Source: Pseudoalteromonas sp. T1lg88 (GTDB taxonomy: Bacteria; Pseudomonadota; Gammaproteobacteria; Enterobacterales; Alteromonadaceae). From it: 64,000 bases of DNA. The translations under genes were made by a program, and so were the position numbers. The stretch lies in NCBI RefSeq assembly GCF_002964765.1, contig NZ_PQCF01000018.1, forward strand, positions 1 through 64,000, read 5' to 3'. Positions 46,157 to 55,410 of this stretch are shown here, piece by piece (position 1 is the stretch's first letter; the number at the start of each line of letters is the position of its first letter). Below the pieces are notes generated by a model. It worked only from the letters and a program-made list of their open reading frames with translations, was not told the origin of the DNA and searched no databases.

Positions 46157-46927
46157 GTGATCCATCCGACCGCAATTATCGAACCCGGTGCAAAACTTGC
46201 TGATGATGTTCAAGTTGGCGCTTATAGCTATATAGGCAATGACGTTGAAATCGGTGCAGGTACTATTATTGAATCTCATGTGGTAGTAAAAGGGCCGTCT
46301 AAAATCGGCAAAAACAACCACATCTTTCAATTCGCATCGGTAGGCGAGGCGTGCCAGGATAAAAAATACAAGGATGAACCAACGCAGCTTATCATAGGTG
46401 ATAACAATATTATTCGCGAATGCGCCACCATTCACCGTGGCACCATTCAGGATCAGGGTATCACCAAGATTGGCAGCAATAACCTGTTTATGGCCTATAC
46501 CCATGTTGCGCATGACGCAGTGATTGGCGACAACGTTATTTTTGCCAATAACGCCAGTGTCGCGGGCCACGTGCACATAGGTGACTGGGTGATCCTAGCG
46601 GGTAACTCAGGCGTGCATCAGTTCTGTAAAGTGGGGGCTCATGCCTTTATCGGCATGTACTCGGGTGTAAACCAGGATGTGCCACCGTATGTGACTACAA
46701 TCGGCACGCCTGCGCGCCCGGTGGCTATCAATACCGAAGGCTTGAAGCGTCGCGGTTTTGAATCTGACGAAATCATGGCCCTGCGCCGTGCTTATAAGAC
46801 CTTGTTCCGTAAGGGATTGAAGGCCGATGAAGCACTGGCACAGCTGCAAGAGGAAGTGGCTAACTTCCCAGCCATTCAGCCTATGATCGACTTGGTTAAC
46901 AGCTCTACGCGCGGCATTATTCGTTAG
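46157..46927 (+). CDS. lpxA: UDP-N-acetylglucosamine acyltransferase
   Basis: A 256-residue left-handed beta-helix acyltransferase, first step of lipid A synthesis. It starts VIHPTAIIEPGAKL and contains the catalytic His region YTHVAHDAVIGDN and the C-terminal NIEGLKRRGF-like NTEGLKRRGFESDEI, ending SSTRGIIR. The start is GTG 46157, two bases after fabZ. Unlike the usual order, lpxB does not follow; a cyd block intervenes. Confidence 0.97.
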   Translation: MIHPTAIIEPGAKLADDVQVGAYSYIGNDVEIGAGTIIESHVVVKGPSKIGKNNHIFQFASVGEACQDKKYKDEPTQLIIGDNNIIRECATIHRGTIQDQGITKIGSNNLFMAYTHVAHDAVIGDNVIFANNASVAGHVHIGDWVILAGNSGVHQFCKVGAHAFIGMYSGVNQDVPPYVTTIGTPARPVAINTEGLKRRGFESDEIMALRRAYKTLFRKGLKADEALAQLQEEVANFPAIQPMIDLVNSSTRGIIR

Positions 46928-46963
46928 TATAAGAGCTGCAAACTAGCAGAGCAGAAATATATG

Positions 46964-47007
46964 AAAAAGCGCTAACTCGGTTGGTAAACCCGGTTAGCGC
47001 TTTTTTT
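46964..47007. terminator. Bidirectional terminator between lpxA and cydC
   Basis: GCGCTAAC (46969-46976) pairs with GTTAGCGC (46993-47000); five A precede it and seven T follow it. It ends the lpxA transcript on the plus strand and can end cydC on the minus strand. Confidence 0.9.
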
Positions 47008-47039
47008 ATGCCTGTGTAAATGTGATTGCGGCTGTTTCG

Positions 47040-48758
47040 CTAGTTAAGCAACTGGCTGATGGCACGATACTCCTCATACAGCTGATATAGCTCCTTGTGG
47101 CTAGCCACAGCTTTTATCTGGCCTTCGTCCATCCACAACACCTTATCCATATGACTCAGCAGTGAAGTTTCATGAGTGCTTATGACCAGGGTTTTGTTTT
47201 GTGTCAGGGTTAAGACCGCATCAAAGACCTTGCTTTGATTATCACCGTCCAGGCCGCGGGTGGGTTCATCCAATATCAGCACTTGTGGGTCGCGCAAAAA
47301 TAGTTGCGCCAGGTGCAAACGCCTGGCTTCGCCGGCGGACAGCTGGCGTCCGGTGGCTCCTACTTGGGTGTCCAGGCGCTTAGTCATTTGCTTTACCGTG
47401 GCCGCCAGTTGCGCCTGTTCGAGCGCCGACCAGATTTCTTCATCAGTGGCATCCTCCTTGGCAAGAAGCAGGTTTTCTTTGATGGTGGCGCTAAAGGTGT
47501 GGCTGAATTGATTCAGCACGCCCAACTCTTGATTAAGCCAAGCGGGGTCTAGCATCTCTACGTGAGTATCAAACGCCAAAAACGTTCCCTGTTGTGGCTG
47601 GAGCTGCGCCGTTAGCAGGCCAAGCAAGGTGGACTTGCCGGCGCCGCTTCTGCCTACTATCGCGAGCTTCTCACCTCGCTTTATGTCCAGGGACAAGGAT
47701 TGAAAAACAGGGGGCTGATTTGGGTAGGCAAAGCAAACTCGGTCGAGGGAGAAGATAAGCTCGGCGTGCGCTTTTCCTTGTTGCACCTGTGTTGGCGTTT
47801 TATCCACTTCGGCTAGTTGGGCGCGAATGCGCCCGGCGCTGGCCAAGGTGAGTTCCAGTTTTAGCATGGCATCGGGCAGCATTAACACGGACTCAAAGGC
47901 ACCTAATACCAAGAGCACCAGCATGGCCAGCTCAACCTGTGCCAACTGACCGCTATTGACCAGTGGGATCAAGGCCACAAGTGCCATAACTATCGTCAGC
48001 TGGCTGATAAGCAGTGACAGTCCCTGATGGATGGCAAACCAGCGATGTGCCTTTTGTTGCTCTTTGGCCAGCGCTTGCTGCGCCTTATCCAGATCTTGCC
48101 AATATTGTTGTGCGGCGCCCGCCAAATGCAGCTCTTTTAAGCCGCGCGCGCCCTCTACCAGGCATTCACTTAACTTGCTTTGCGCATCCTGTGTGCGTTT
48201 GCCGACTCCTTTTAGATTACGACTAAGCCAGGCGGGCAAGATGACTCCGGTAATGAGCAAGGCCGCAAGGGTCACCAGCAGCAGCACAGGGCTGTAGCTG
48301 CCGAGCACCCAGGCAATTAAGGGTAAGGCCATGATAGCCAATAACAGGGGTACCAGAACGCCGATATAGAATTCATCGAGTTGTTCAACGTCTTCCTGCA
48401 ACTGTGACAGGCGTTGCCCGACACTGGTAAAGCTCTGCAAGGGGGCCTGGGTGAGGGCGGCGAAAATGCGCACCCGCAGGGTTTTAAGTATTAAAAAGGT
48501 GGTGTTGTGATTGACCAGGCGCTGGGCGTAGCCGCTGGCGGTACGAACGATGGCCAGGAAGCGAATAATGCCCGCCGGGGTGAAGTAGTTCATGGTCATC
48601 CCTTGTAAACCCGCGGCGGCCATGGCCGCCAAAAACCAGGCGGAAACGGCCAGCAGGGTAATATTGGCGGCCAGGGCAAGAAAAGCCAAAAATAGACCTA
48701 ACAGCGCCCAGCCAAGGTGGGGGCGAATGAGGGAAATAAGAAAGCGCCAATTAGCCAT
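47040..48758 (-). CDS. cydC: Thiol exporter ABC half-transporter CydC
   Basis: A 572-residue ABC half-transporter (E. coli CydC 573). Six membrane helices (about 1-310) and an ATPase domain with Walker A IVGRSGAGKSTL, signature LSAGEARRLHLAQ, and Walker B VLILDEPT. CydDC exports glutathione/cysteine and is needed to assemble cytochrome bd. GGAGG precedes the ATG at 48758; it overlaps the cydD end by eight bases. Confidence 0.93.
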   Translation of the reverse strand: MANWRFLISLIRPHLGWALLGLFLAFLALAANITLLAVSAWFLAAMAAAGLQGMTMNYFTPAGIIRFLAIVRTASGYAQRLVNHNTTFLILKTLRVRIFAALTQAPLQSFTSVGQRLSQLQEDVEQLDEFYIGVLVPLLLAIMALPLIAWVLGSYSPVLLLVTLAALLITGVILPAWLSRNLKGVGKRTQDAQSKLSECLVEGARGLKELHLAGAAQQYWQDLDKAQQALAKEQQKAHRWFAIHQGLSLLISQLTIVMALVALIPLVNSGQLAQVELAMLVLLVLGAFESVLMLPDAMLKLELTLASAGRIRAQLAEVDKTPTQVQQGKAHAELIFSLDRVCFAYPNQPPVFQSLSLDIKRGEKLAIVGRSGAGKSTLLGLLTAQLQPQQGTFLAFDTHVEMLDPAWLNQELGVLNQFSHTFSATIKENLLLAKEDATDEEIWSALEQAQLAATVKQMTKRLDTQVGATGRQLSAGEARRLHLAQLFLRDPQVLILDEPTRGLDGDNQSKVFDAVLTLTQNKTLVISTHETSLLSHMDKVLWMDEGQIKAVASHKELYQLYEEYRAISQLLN

Positions 48759-50529
48759 AAACCACCTCCGGCGCCTTAAGCATGCTGCCAAGCTGAGAAT
48801 GAGTATCGGCGGCAAGCTCGTTATAGCTGCCTTGTTCTATCAGCTCACCCTGTTTAAGTACCAGGACCTGATTGGCTTGGCTCAAGGTATTGAGTCTATG
48901 GGCAATGATCACCACCAGGGTGTGTGCGCTGATGCGCCCAAGACAGGCCTGCACCTTTTGTTCGCTAAGCTTATCGAGCGCCGCCGTGGGCTCGTCTAAA
49001 AAGATCACATCCGGTTGCCGTAATAGGGCTCTGGCCAGGGCCAGACGTTGTATCTGACCGCCGGATAGACCCTGGCCCAATTCGCCGATTTTTGTATCGT
49101 ACTGATGGGGCAGAGCCATGATAAAGGCGTCCAAATCCAGCTCTTTACAAAGCGCGCGTATAGCCTCAAGGTCGATAGACTCGCTGCCAAGGGCAATATT
49201 CTCGGCCAGGGTGCCACTGAATAAGGTGGGCGTTTGCGCGACCCAGGCAATGCGCTGTTGATAGCTGGCAATATCGATATCCGTTAACGGTATGCCATTG
49301 ATGCGTATGGCCGAGTTTGCTTGCGGATATAAGCCCATCAAGCAGTCCATCAGGGTGGATTTGCCGGCGCCGCTTTGGCCTACCAGGGCGAGTATGCCGT
49401 TAGCTTCGGTGCTAAAGCTGATATTTTTTAGCACCGCATTGGCGCCCTCATCGAGGCTCAGGGATAACTCCTGCACTTCTAACTTGGTGATAGATGCTAG
49501 CTTGGCCTTATCCCGCGTATTTTTTGGCAGAGGAGCTTGCTGCAGCTCTTGTGTGCTCAAAAGCGCCAGCATGGAGTCGGCGCAGGCCAGACCCTTGAGC
49601 TTGGCATGGTAATGCTGCCCCAACTGACGCAGTGGCAGATAAAACTCAGGTGCCAACAAGAGCACCACAAAACCTGTGGCAAAATCCAGGGTGCCGAAAT
49701 ATAAACGAAAGCCGATGATCACGGCCACCAAGGCAATGCTGATGGTGGCTAAAAATTCCAGCGCCAGGGTGGAAATAAAGGCGATACGTAATACCGACAG
49801 AGTCGATATACGAAACTGATCCGCCATCTGCTCAACGCGCTTAACCTGGCTCTGGGCGCTGTTAAATAGTTTTAATTGAGTCAGGCCGTTTAGGCGGTCA
49901 AAAAAGAACTGCCCCATATACTGTAGGCGTTGCCAATTTCGCTCATTCAGCGCTTGCGCCTTATAGCCAATGAGGATCATAAAAAATGGAATAAGCGGCG
50001 CGGTAATAAGAAAAATAAGCCCGGACTTCCAGTCGATGGGAAATACCACGGCGATAATGGCAAAGGGAATAAGCCCAGCATAGGCTACCGCCGGCAGGTA
50101 TTTGGCGAAGTAATCGTGCAGAGCTTCCACTCCCTGGTTGAGGGTGAGTACCCACTCCGATGCCGGGCGGCTCGCTGAGCCGTTTTCTTGCTGTTTGACC
50201 AAGGCTTTCCACAGAGCTTCACGCATCGCCAGCTTGATATTGAGTGCACTGCGCTCAGCTATGGCGCGACTGGCTCCTATCAAGAGCGCCCGCAGTAGAC
50301 CTAATCCCGCCAGCAAGTACAGGGCTTGTGTCTGCTCGGCTAAGTCTTGCCCGGCAAACATCACCTTATGGCACAACTGCGCCAGCACATAGCAACTGAT
50401 GATCATCAACACGCCACTGCTAAAGCCCAAAAATATGCTTAGCAGCAAAGGGCGGTTATGGGGGCGGGTAAATTCCTTTAAAAAGGCGCGCAGCTGGAGT
50501 TGCTGCGCGCGATTTGGTTGGGGGTTCAT
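48751..50529 (-). CDS. cydD: Thiol exporter ABC half-transporter CydD
   Basis: A 592-residue ABC half-transporter (E. coli CydD 588). A membrane domain (about 25-330) and an ATPase domain with Walker A LVGQSGAGKSTL, signature LSGGQIQRLALA and Walker B VIFLDEPTAALD. ATG at 50529; four bases after cydX. It works as a heterodimer with CydC. Confidence 0.93.
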   Translation of the reverse strand: MNPQPNRAQQLQLRAFLKEFTRPHNRPLLLSIFLGFSSGVLMIISCYVLAQLCHKVMFAGQDLAEQTQALYLLAGLGLLRALLIGASRAIAERSALNIKLAMREALWKALVKQQENGSASRPASEWVLTLNQGVEALHDYFAKYLPAVAYAGLIPFAIIAVVFPIDWKSGLIFLITAPLIPFFMILIGYKAQALNERNWQRLQYMGQFFFDRLNGLTQLKLFNSAQSQVKRVEQMADQFRISTLSVLRIAFISTLALEFLATISIALVAVIIGFRLYFGTLDFATGFVVLLLAPEFYLPLRQLGQHYHAKLKGLACADSMLALLSTQELQQAPLPKNTRDKAKLASITKLEVQELSLSLDEGANAVLKNISFSTEANGILALVGQSGAGKSTLMDCLMGLYPQANSAIRINGIPLTDIDIASYQQRIAWVAQTPTLFSGTLAENIALGSESIDLEAIRALCKELDLDAFIMALPHQYDTKIGELGQGLSGGQIQRLALARALLRQPDVIFLDEPTAALDKLSEQKVQACLGRISAHTLVVIIAHRLNTLSQANQVLVLKQGELIEQGSYNELAADTHSQLGSMLKAPEVVYG

Positions 50530-50533
50530 GAGC

Positions 50534-50659
50534 TTAGAAGTGCTCCTGCTCGTCGTCTGCAATACTGTCGGTGTGCTGTTGCATTTCATACCACATCACA
50601 TTAATTACGCCGAAAGCAACGGCAAAGAGTACTCCTAATATCCAAGCGAAATACCACAT
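50534..50659 (-). CDS. cydX: Cytochrome bd oxidase small subunit CydX
   Basis: A 41-residue single-span peptide starting MWYFAWILGVLFAVAFGV, nearly identical to the start of E. coli CydX (MWYFAWILGTLLACSFGV). CydX stabilises the haems of cytochrome bd-I. AAGGAGG precedes the ATG. It lies nine bases after cydB and four before cydD. Confidence 0.95.
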   Translation of the reverse strand: MWYFAWILGVLFAVAFGVINVMWYEMQQHTDSIADDEQEHF

Positions 50660-50668
50660 AATGCCTCC

Positions 50669-51808
50669 TTAATAGCTGCCGTGAGAGTTGTTTTCGATTT
50701 CTTCATGACTGACTCGACGCCACATCTTCACATAACACCAGGTGGTGTAACTCAGGACTATGGGCAGCAGCAGTGCCACCACGATAAACATGATGTTAAG
50801 GGTCATATGGCTGGAAACCGCATCCCAAATGGTCAGACTCATATTGGCATCATGGCTTGAAGGCATGATGAAGGGGAACAGGCTGGCGCCAAAAGTCATA
50901 ATAATGCCAACCAGCATTAAGCTGGTGAGGATAAAGCCCAGTCCGGCCTTGTTGCGCCAAGAGCAAAGCAGAGCCAATACGCCAGCCACATAAGCCAGCA
51001 CTGGGAAGGCCATACTCCACGGCCGCTGCTGGTAGCCATCGAGCCATAAACCGGTGCCTGTTTTCACTGTTTTTGCCAAGGGATCGGCATGACTACCGGG
51101 CTCGGCCATGGTGATAATTTGCATGCCCTCGATTTGCGTTAACCAGACTCCGGCAATGGCAAAGCCCACCAGAGCTAGGATCAATGCCAGGCGACCCAAT
51201 TTAGCGGCGCGTGAGGCGACCGGATCTACGGTGCGCAGTTGCAACCATAGACCGCCATGGGCGACCAACATGGTGACGCTAATAAGGCCACAAAGCAGGG
51301 CAAAGGGGTTGAGCAAAGCAAAGAAAGAGCCCAAGTAGCTGACCCGCATAAGATTATCTATATGCAAGGGCACCCCTTGGATCAGGTTGCCAAAGGCGAC
51401 ACCAAAAATGAGTGCCGGAATAAAGCTGCCGGCAAAGAGTGCCCAGTCCCAACGGTTGCGCCAAGACGGGTTATCCAGCTTGGAGCGATAGTCAAAGGCC
51501 AAGGGGCGGAAAAACAGCGCAAACAGCACCAGCATCATGGCGAAGTAAAAGCCGGAAAAAGCCGCTGCATACACCATTGGCCAGGCTGCAAATAAGGCGC
51601 CACCGGCGGTGATCAGCCAGACTTGGTTGCCGTCCCAGTGTGCGCCGACGGTGTTAATTACCACACGGCGCTCGACATCTTTTTTGGCGACAAAGGGCAG
51701 CAAGACCGCGGCGCCCATGTCCATACCATCGGTGATGGCAAAGCCGATAAGCAGGGCACCAATTAACAGCCACCAGATCAGTTTTAGGGTTTCGTAATCG
51801 AAAATCAT
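50669..51808 (-). CDS. cydB: Cytochrome bd oxidase subunit II CydB
   Basis: A 379-residue subunit II (same length as E. coli CydB) with nine membrane helices. It starts MIFDYETLKLIWWLLIG and contains GFAITDGMDMGAAVLLPF. It supports the haem-bearing CydA subunit. Start overlaps the cydA stop by four bases. Confidence 0.97.
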   Translation of the reverse strand: MIFDYETLKLIWWLLIGALLIGFAITDGMDMGAAVLLPFVAKKDVERRVVINTVGAHWDGNQVWLITAGGALFAAWPMVYAAAFSGFYFAMMLVLFALFFRPLAFDYRSKLDNPSWRNRWDWALFAGSFIPALIFGVAFGNLIQGVPLHIDNLMRVSYLGSFFALLNPFALLCGLISVTMLVAHGGLWLQLRTVDPVASRAAKLGRLALILALVGFAIAGVWLTQIEGMQIITMAEPGSHADPLAKTVKTGTGLWLDGYQQRPWSMAFPVLAYVAGVLALLCSWRNKAGLGFILTSLMLVGIIMTFGASLFPFIMPSSHDANMSLTIWDAVSSHMTLNIMFIVVALLLPIVLSYTTWCYVKMWRRVSHEEIENNSHGSY

Positions 51809-53379
51809 ACCTGAGTCTCCTTAAGGGCGGCCTGGCGTTCAAAATAATACTTGCCGGTGTGCAGCGAGCTGGGACCCTGTTTAATAAAGTGCAGCATCAA
51901 CCACACCTCGATAATGGCGAGTATGGTGTAGAAGATAATAAAGCCGGTCAGGGAGATCAGCACATCATTAAAGGTCAGGCTGGAGGTGGCCATAAAGGTG
52001 GGCAGCACTTCGGAAATTGCCCAGGGTTGGCGACCGAACTCGGCCACAAACCAACCTGTTTCTATGGCTATCCAGGGTAGGGGAATGGCAAATAAGGCGG
52101 CCTTAAGCAGCCAGCGTTTTTTCTCAATCACCCGCTTGGCGTTGTAATAGAAAGAAGCGGCGAAGATAAACAGCATGATCATTCCACAGGCCACCATAAC
52201 GCGGAAGGTCCAGAATAGCGGACCGACGGCAGGGATCGAGTCCTTCACCGCCATAGCGATTTCTTCTTCACTGGCGTTATAGACATCATCGCGATAGCGC
52301 TTAAGCAACAAGCCATAGCCGAGATCGGCCTTGTACTTGTCAAATTCGGCAACGATCTCGGGGCGGGTATCACCATTGCGCAACTTTTCCAGATAGCGAT
52401 AGGCAATCATGCCGCTGCGGATACGCACCTCGTGCTGCTGCTGTAACTCCTTGATACCAGTGACCTCTTCATCAAGGGAGCGGGTGGCGATAATGCCCAT
52501 CACATAGGGGATTTTAACCGCGGCATGGGTTTCCTGTGCTTCTGAGTCGGGAATGCCGAATAGGGTAAAGGCGGCGGGGGCGGGTTCGGTTTCCCATTCA
52601 GCTTCAATGGCGGCCAGTTTAACCTTTTGCACCTCGCCAACCTCATAACCGGACTCATCGCCGAGCAAGATGACACAGAGCACCGAGGCTAAACCAAAGC
52701 TACAGGCCACCGAAAACGAGCGTTTGGCAAAGGCCACGTCGCGCCCTTTAAGCAGGTAATAGGCGCTGATCCCAAGCACAAACATGGACGCGGCGACATA
52801 ACCGGCGGACACGGTATGAATAAACTTCACCTGGGCAACCGGGTTGAAGACCAGCTCGCCAAAGCTTTGCATTTCCATGCGCATGGTTTGGTAATTAAAT
52901 TCTGAGCCCACTGGGTTTTGCATCCAGCCGTTGGCGATAAGGATCCACAGCGCCGAGAGGTTGGTACCTATGGCCATGAGAAAGGTAACACCCAGGTGTT
53001 GCACCTTGGTCAGACGGTCCCAGCCGAGGAAGAACATGCCAACAAAGGTGGATTCGAGGAAGAAAGCCATCAGGCCTTCGATAGCGAGCGGCGCGCCGAA
53101 GATGTCGCCGACATAATGCGAATAGTAGGACCAGTTGGTACCGAATTCGAACTCCATGGTCAGTCCGGTGGCGACCCCAAGCGCAAAGTTGATACCGAAT
53201 AACTTGCCCCAAAACTTGGTCATATCACGATATATTTCTCGCCCTGTCATCACATAGACGGATTCCATTATCACCAAAATCCATGTCATCCCTAACGTCA
53301 GTGGCACGAATAAAAAGTGATAGAAGGCCGTTATTGCAAATTGCAGACGGGATATGTCTACAAAGGATTCATCTATCAT
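51805..53379 (-). CDS. cydA: Cytochrome bd oxidase subunit I CydA
   Basis: A 524-residue ubiquinol oxidase subunit I (E. coli 522), which reduces oxygen at low tension without pumping protons. A haem b595 ligand is His21 in FYHFLFVPLTLG; the quinol loop is of the long E. coli type judging from length and the segment between about 250 and 380; GRQPWAISEVLPT is conserved. ATG 53379. First gene of a leftward cydABXDC operon with an inverted repeat at its promoter. Confidence 0.97.
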   Translation of the reverse strand: MIDESFVDISRLQFAITAFYHFLFVPLTLGMTWILVIMESVYVMTGREIYRDMTKFWGKLFGINFALGVATGLTMEFEFGTNWSYYSHYVGDIFGAPLAIEGLMAFFLESTFVGMFFLGWDRLTKVQHLGVTFLMAIGTNLSALWILIANGWMQNPVGSEFNYQTMRMEMQSFGELVFNPVAQVKFIHTVSAGYVAASMFVLGISAYYLLKGRDVAFAKRSFSVACSFGLASVLCVILLGDESGYEVGEVQKVKLAAIEAEWETEPAPAAFTLFGIPDSEAQETHAAVKIPYVMGIIATRSLDEEVTGIKELQQQHEVRIRSGMIAYRYLEKLRNGDTRPEIVAEFDKYKADLGYGLLLKRYRDDVYNASEEEIAMAVKDSIPAVGPLFWTFRVMVACGMIMLFIFAASFYYNAKRVIEKKRWLLKAALFAIPLPWIAIETGWFVAEFGRQPWAISEVLPTFMATSSLTFNDVLISLTGFIIFYTILAIIEVWLMLHFIKQGPSSLHTGKYYFERQAALKETQV

Positions 53380-53405
53380 GGTTTACCCCTAATGTAAGAT
53401 GTTTG

Positions 53406-53429
53406 AACTTTCAGTAATAACTGAAAGTT
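53406..53429. promoter_or_regulatory. Inverted repeat at the cydA transcription start region
   Basis: AACTTTCAGT (53406-53415) and ACTGAAAGTT (53420-53429) are perfect 10-base arms with a 4-base spacer. It overlaps the predicted transcription start of the cyd operon, so it is either an operator or a 5' stem-loop. It does not match the FNR or ArcA consensus. Confidence 0.55.
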
Positions 53430-53434
53430 TGCAT

Positions 53435-53463
53435 AGTATCCGTACTTATTGGTTAACAGTCAA
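53435..53463 (-). promoter_or_regulatory. Candidate cyd operon promoter
   Basis: On the minus strand TTGACT (53463-53458) is followed after 17 bases by GATACT (53440-53435). The start of transcription would fall near 53428, about 50 bases before the cydA ATG. Confidence 0.45.
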
Positions 53464-53623
53464 CCACACATTAGCAGCTGCTAATTTATAAAAAAATTCA
53501 TTGCGATGAAAAAACAGCCGGCTTGCGCTCTGTGCCAAGGGATGAAAAAATCGGCTATTTTTCAGCGCCGTGGATTTGTGCTCCGCTAAGGTTTTAAGCA
53601 CACCCTAAACAGGGTAGACTAGG

Positions 53624-53639
53624 CTGTTAATAATAACAG
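53624..53639. promoter_or_regulatory. Perfect LexA-like palindrome upstream of lpxB
   Basis: CTGTTA-ATAA-TAACAG is a perfect 16-base palindrome that also fits CTGT-N8-ACAG, the LexA operator core. It ends 24 bases before the lpxB ATG. Whether LexA acts on lpxB-rnhB-dnaE is unknown; A+T-rich palindromes can match by chance. A second small hairpin, ACCCT/AGGGT (53602-53615), precedes it. Confidence 0.4.
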
Positions 53640-53663
53640 TGGTATATGGGAAACCCCCTTTAG

Positions 53664-54821
53664 ATGAGCGCAGCAGCTAAACCTCTACGTATCGGTATTG
53701 TTGCCGGAGAAATGTCGGGCGACATTCTCGGCGAAGGCCTGATGAAAGCGATCTTGAAATCTCACCCGGATGCAGAGTTTGTCGGCATCGGTGGCCCGCG
53801 CATGCAGGCGCTAGGCTGTGACAGCCTGTTTGATATGGAAGAGTTGTCTGTGATGGGCTTGGTTGAGGTGCTCTCGCGTTTGCCACGCCTGCTGCGTATT
53901 CGCAAAGAACTGGTGCAGCATTTTATCGCTAACCCGCCGGATGTGTTTGTCGGTATCGATGCGCCGGATTTTAATCTGCGTGTTGAACAGCCGCTTAAAG
54001 AAGCGGGCATCACGACTGTGCATTATGTCAGCCCTTCGGTGTGGGCATGGCGACAAAAACGTATTCATAAAATCGCCAAAGCCACTAACCTGGTGTTGTC
54101 CCTGTTACCCTTTGAAAAAGCATTTTACGATGAGCATCAGGTGCCCTGCACCTTTGTCGGTCACACCCTGGCCGATGATATTGCCGTTGAACAGGATAAT
54201 ACCCAGGCGCGGGAGCAATTAGGTTTATCCCATCAGGATAAGGTACTTGCTTTGCTACCCGGCAGCCGAGGCTCCGAGGTTGGCTTGCTAACCCCTACCT
54301 ATGCGCAAACCGCTGAGCGTTTGCAACAGCAAAATCCGGACTTAAAGGTGGTGGTGCCTTTGGTTAATGAAGCGCGTAAGGAGCAGTTTTTAGCACTGCA
54401 ACAGGAGCATGCGCCAAAGCTTAAGGCCATCCTGCTTGACGGTCAGTCCAGCTTAGCCATGCAGGCCAGCGACGCCATTTTGCTGGCCTCCGGGACCGCC
54501 TCATTGGAAGGCATGTTGTATAAAAAGCCCATGGTGGTGGGCTATAAGCTTAAACCTATGACCTACTGGATGGTGCAAAACGTCTTTACCTTTACCATCA
54601 AGTATTTCTCGCTGCCGAACCTGCTGGCCGATGAAGAATTGGTGCCCGAGTATTTGCAACATGAATGCAATGTCGACGCCTTGTGTGCGGCGCTGGAGCC
54701 GCGCCTGTACGGTGATAACAGCGCCTTAATCGCTCGCTTTACCGAAATCCATCAGAATATTCGTTGTGATGCCAGCCGTCAGGCGGCCAAAGCCGTATTG
54801 GAGCTTATCGATGCAAATTAA
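53664..54821 (+). CDS. lpxB: Lipid-A-disaccharide synthase
   Basis: A 385-residue GT19 glycosyltransferase (E. coli 382) joining lipid X and UDP-2,3-diacylglucosamine. It starts with [19 protein letters not shown] and contains [24 protein letters not shown] and [10 protein letters not shown]. It has no strong ribosome site. It is separated from lpxA by the cyd block but leads the normal lpxB-rnhB-dnaE-accA series. Confidence 0.96.
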   Translation: MSAAAKPLRIGIVAGEMSGDILGEGLMKAILKSHPDAEFVGIGGPRMQALGCDSLFDMEELSVMGLVEVLSRLPRLLRIRKELVQHFIANPPDVFVGIDAPDFNLRVEQPLKEAGITTVHYVSPSVWAWRQKRIHKIAKATNLVLSLLPFEKAFYDEHQVPCTFVGHTLADDIAVEQDNTQAREQLGLSHQDKVLALLPGSRGSEVGLLTPTYAQTAERLQQQNPDLKVVVPLVNEARKEQFLALQQEHAPKLKAILLDGQSSLAMQASDAILLASGTASLEGMLYKKPMVVGYKLKPMTYWMVQNVFTFTIKYFSLPNLLADEELVPEYLQHECNVDALCAALEPRLYGDNSALIARFTEIHQNIRCDASRQAAKAVLELIDAN

Positions 54822-55407
54822 TCGCCCAGACGTACAATATATTGCCGGTGTCGATGAAGTAGGGCGCGGACCCTTAGTGGGCGATGTGGTCACCGCCGCG
54901 GTGATCCTCGACCCCAATAAGCCCATTGCCGGTCTGACCGACTCGAAAAAGCTAAGCGATAAAAAGCGCCAGGCACTGAGCGAAGAAATCAAAGAAAAAG
55001 CCCTGAGTTACTGTATTGCCCGCGCCACGGTGGAAGAGATTGACGAGCTCAATATTCTCCACGCTACCATGCTGGCCATGAGCCGCGCCGTAGCCGGTTT
55101 GGATATTACCCCAGATTTTGTGTTTGTCGATGGCAACCGTTTGCCGGCGCTCGATATGGCGGCGCAGGCCGTGGTGAAAGGGGATGCGCTGGTGGCAGAG
55201 ATCAGTGCCGCATCCATTTTGGCCAAGGTGGCGCGCGATCAGGAAATGATCGAGCTTGATGCCCAGTATCCTCAATATGGTTTTGCCGGGCATAAAGGCT
55301 ATCCGACCAAGGCGCATTTTGAAGCCTTGGCCGAGCATGGTGCCCTTGAGCAGCACAGAAAAAGTTTTAAGCCCGTACAAAGGGTACTGGCCGAGCGAGG
55401 ACAATAA
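54811..55407 (+). CDS. rnhB: Ribonuclease HII
   Basis: A 198-residue RNase HII (E. coli 198), which removes ribonucleotides from DNA. The catalytic DEDD set begins with Asp-Glu in [25 protein letters not shown] and [18 protein letters not shown] follow. The ATG at 54811 overlaps lpxB by 11 bases; dnaE follows after three bases. Confidence 0.96.
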   Translation: MQINRPDVQYIAGVDEVGRGPLVGDVVTAAVILDPNKPIAGLTDSKKLSDKKRQALSEEIKEKALSYCIARATVEEIDELNILHATMLAMSRAVAGLDITPDFVFVDGNRLPALDMAAQAVVKGDALVAEISAASILAKVARDQEMIELDAQYPQYGFAGHKGYPTKAHFEALAEHGALEQHRKSFKPVQRVLAERGQ

Positions 55408-55410
55408 GCA

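Noticed and set aside
53449-53470. FNR or ArcA site upstream of cydA
   Set aside because: GGTTAACAGTCAACC is only partly symmetric and its repeats have the wrong spacing for ArcA.
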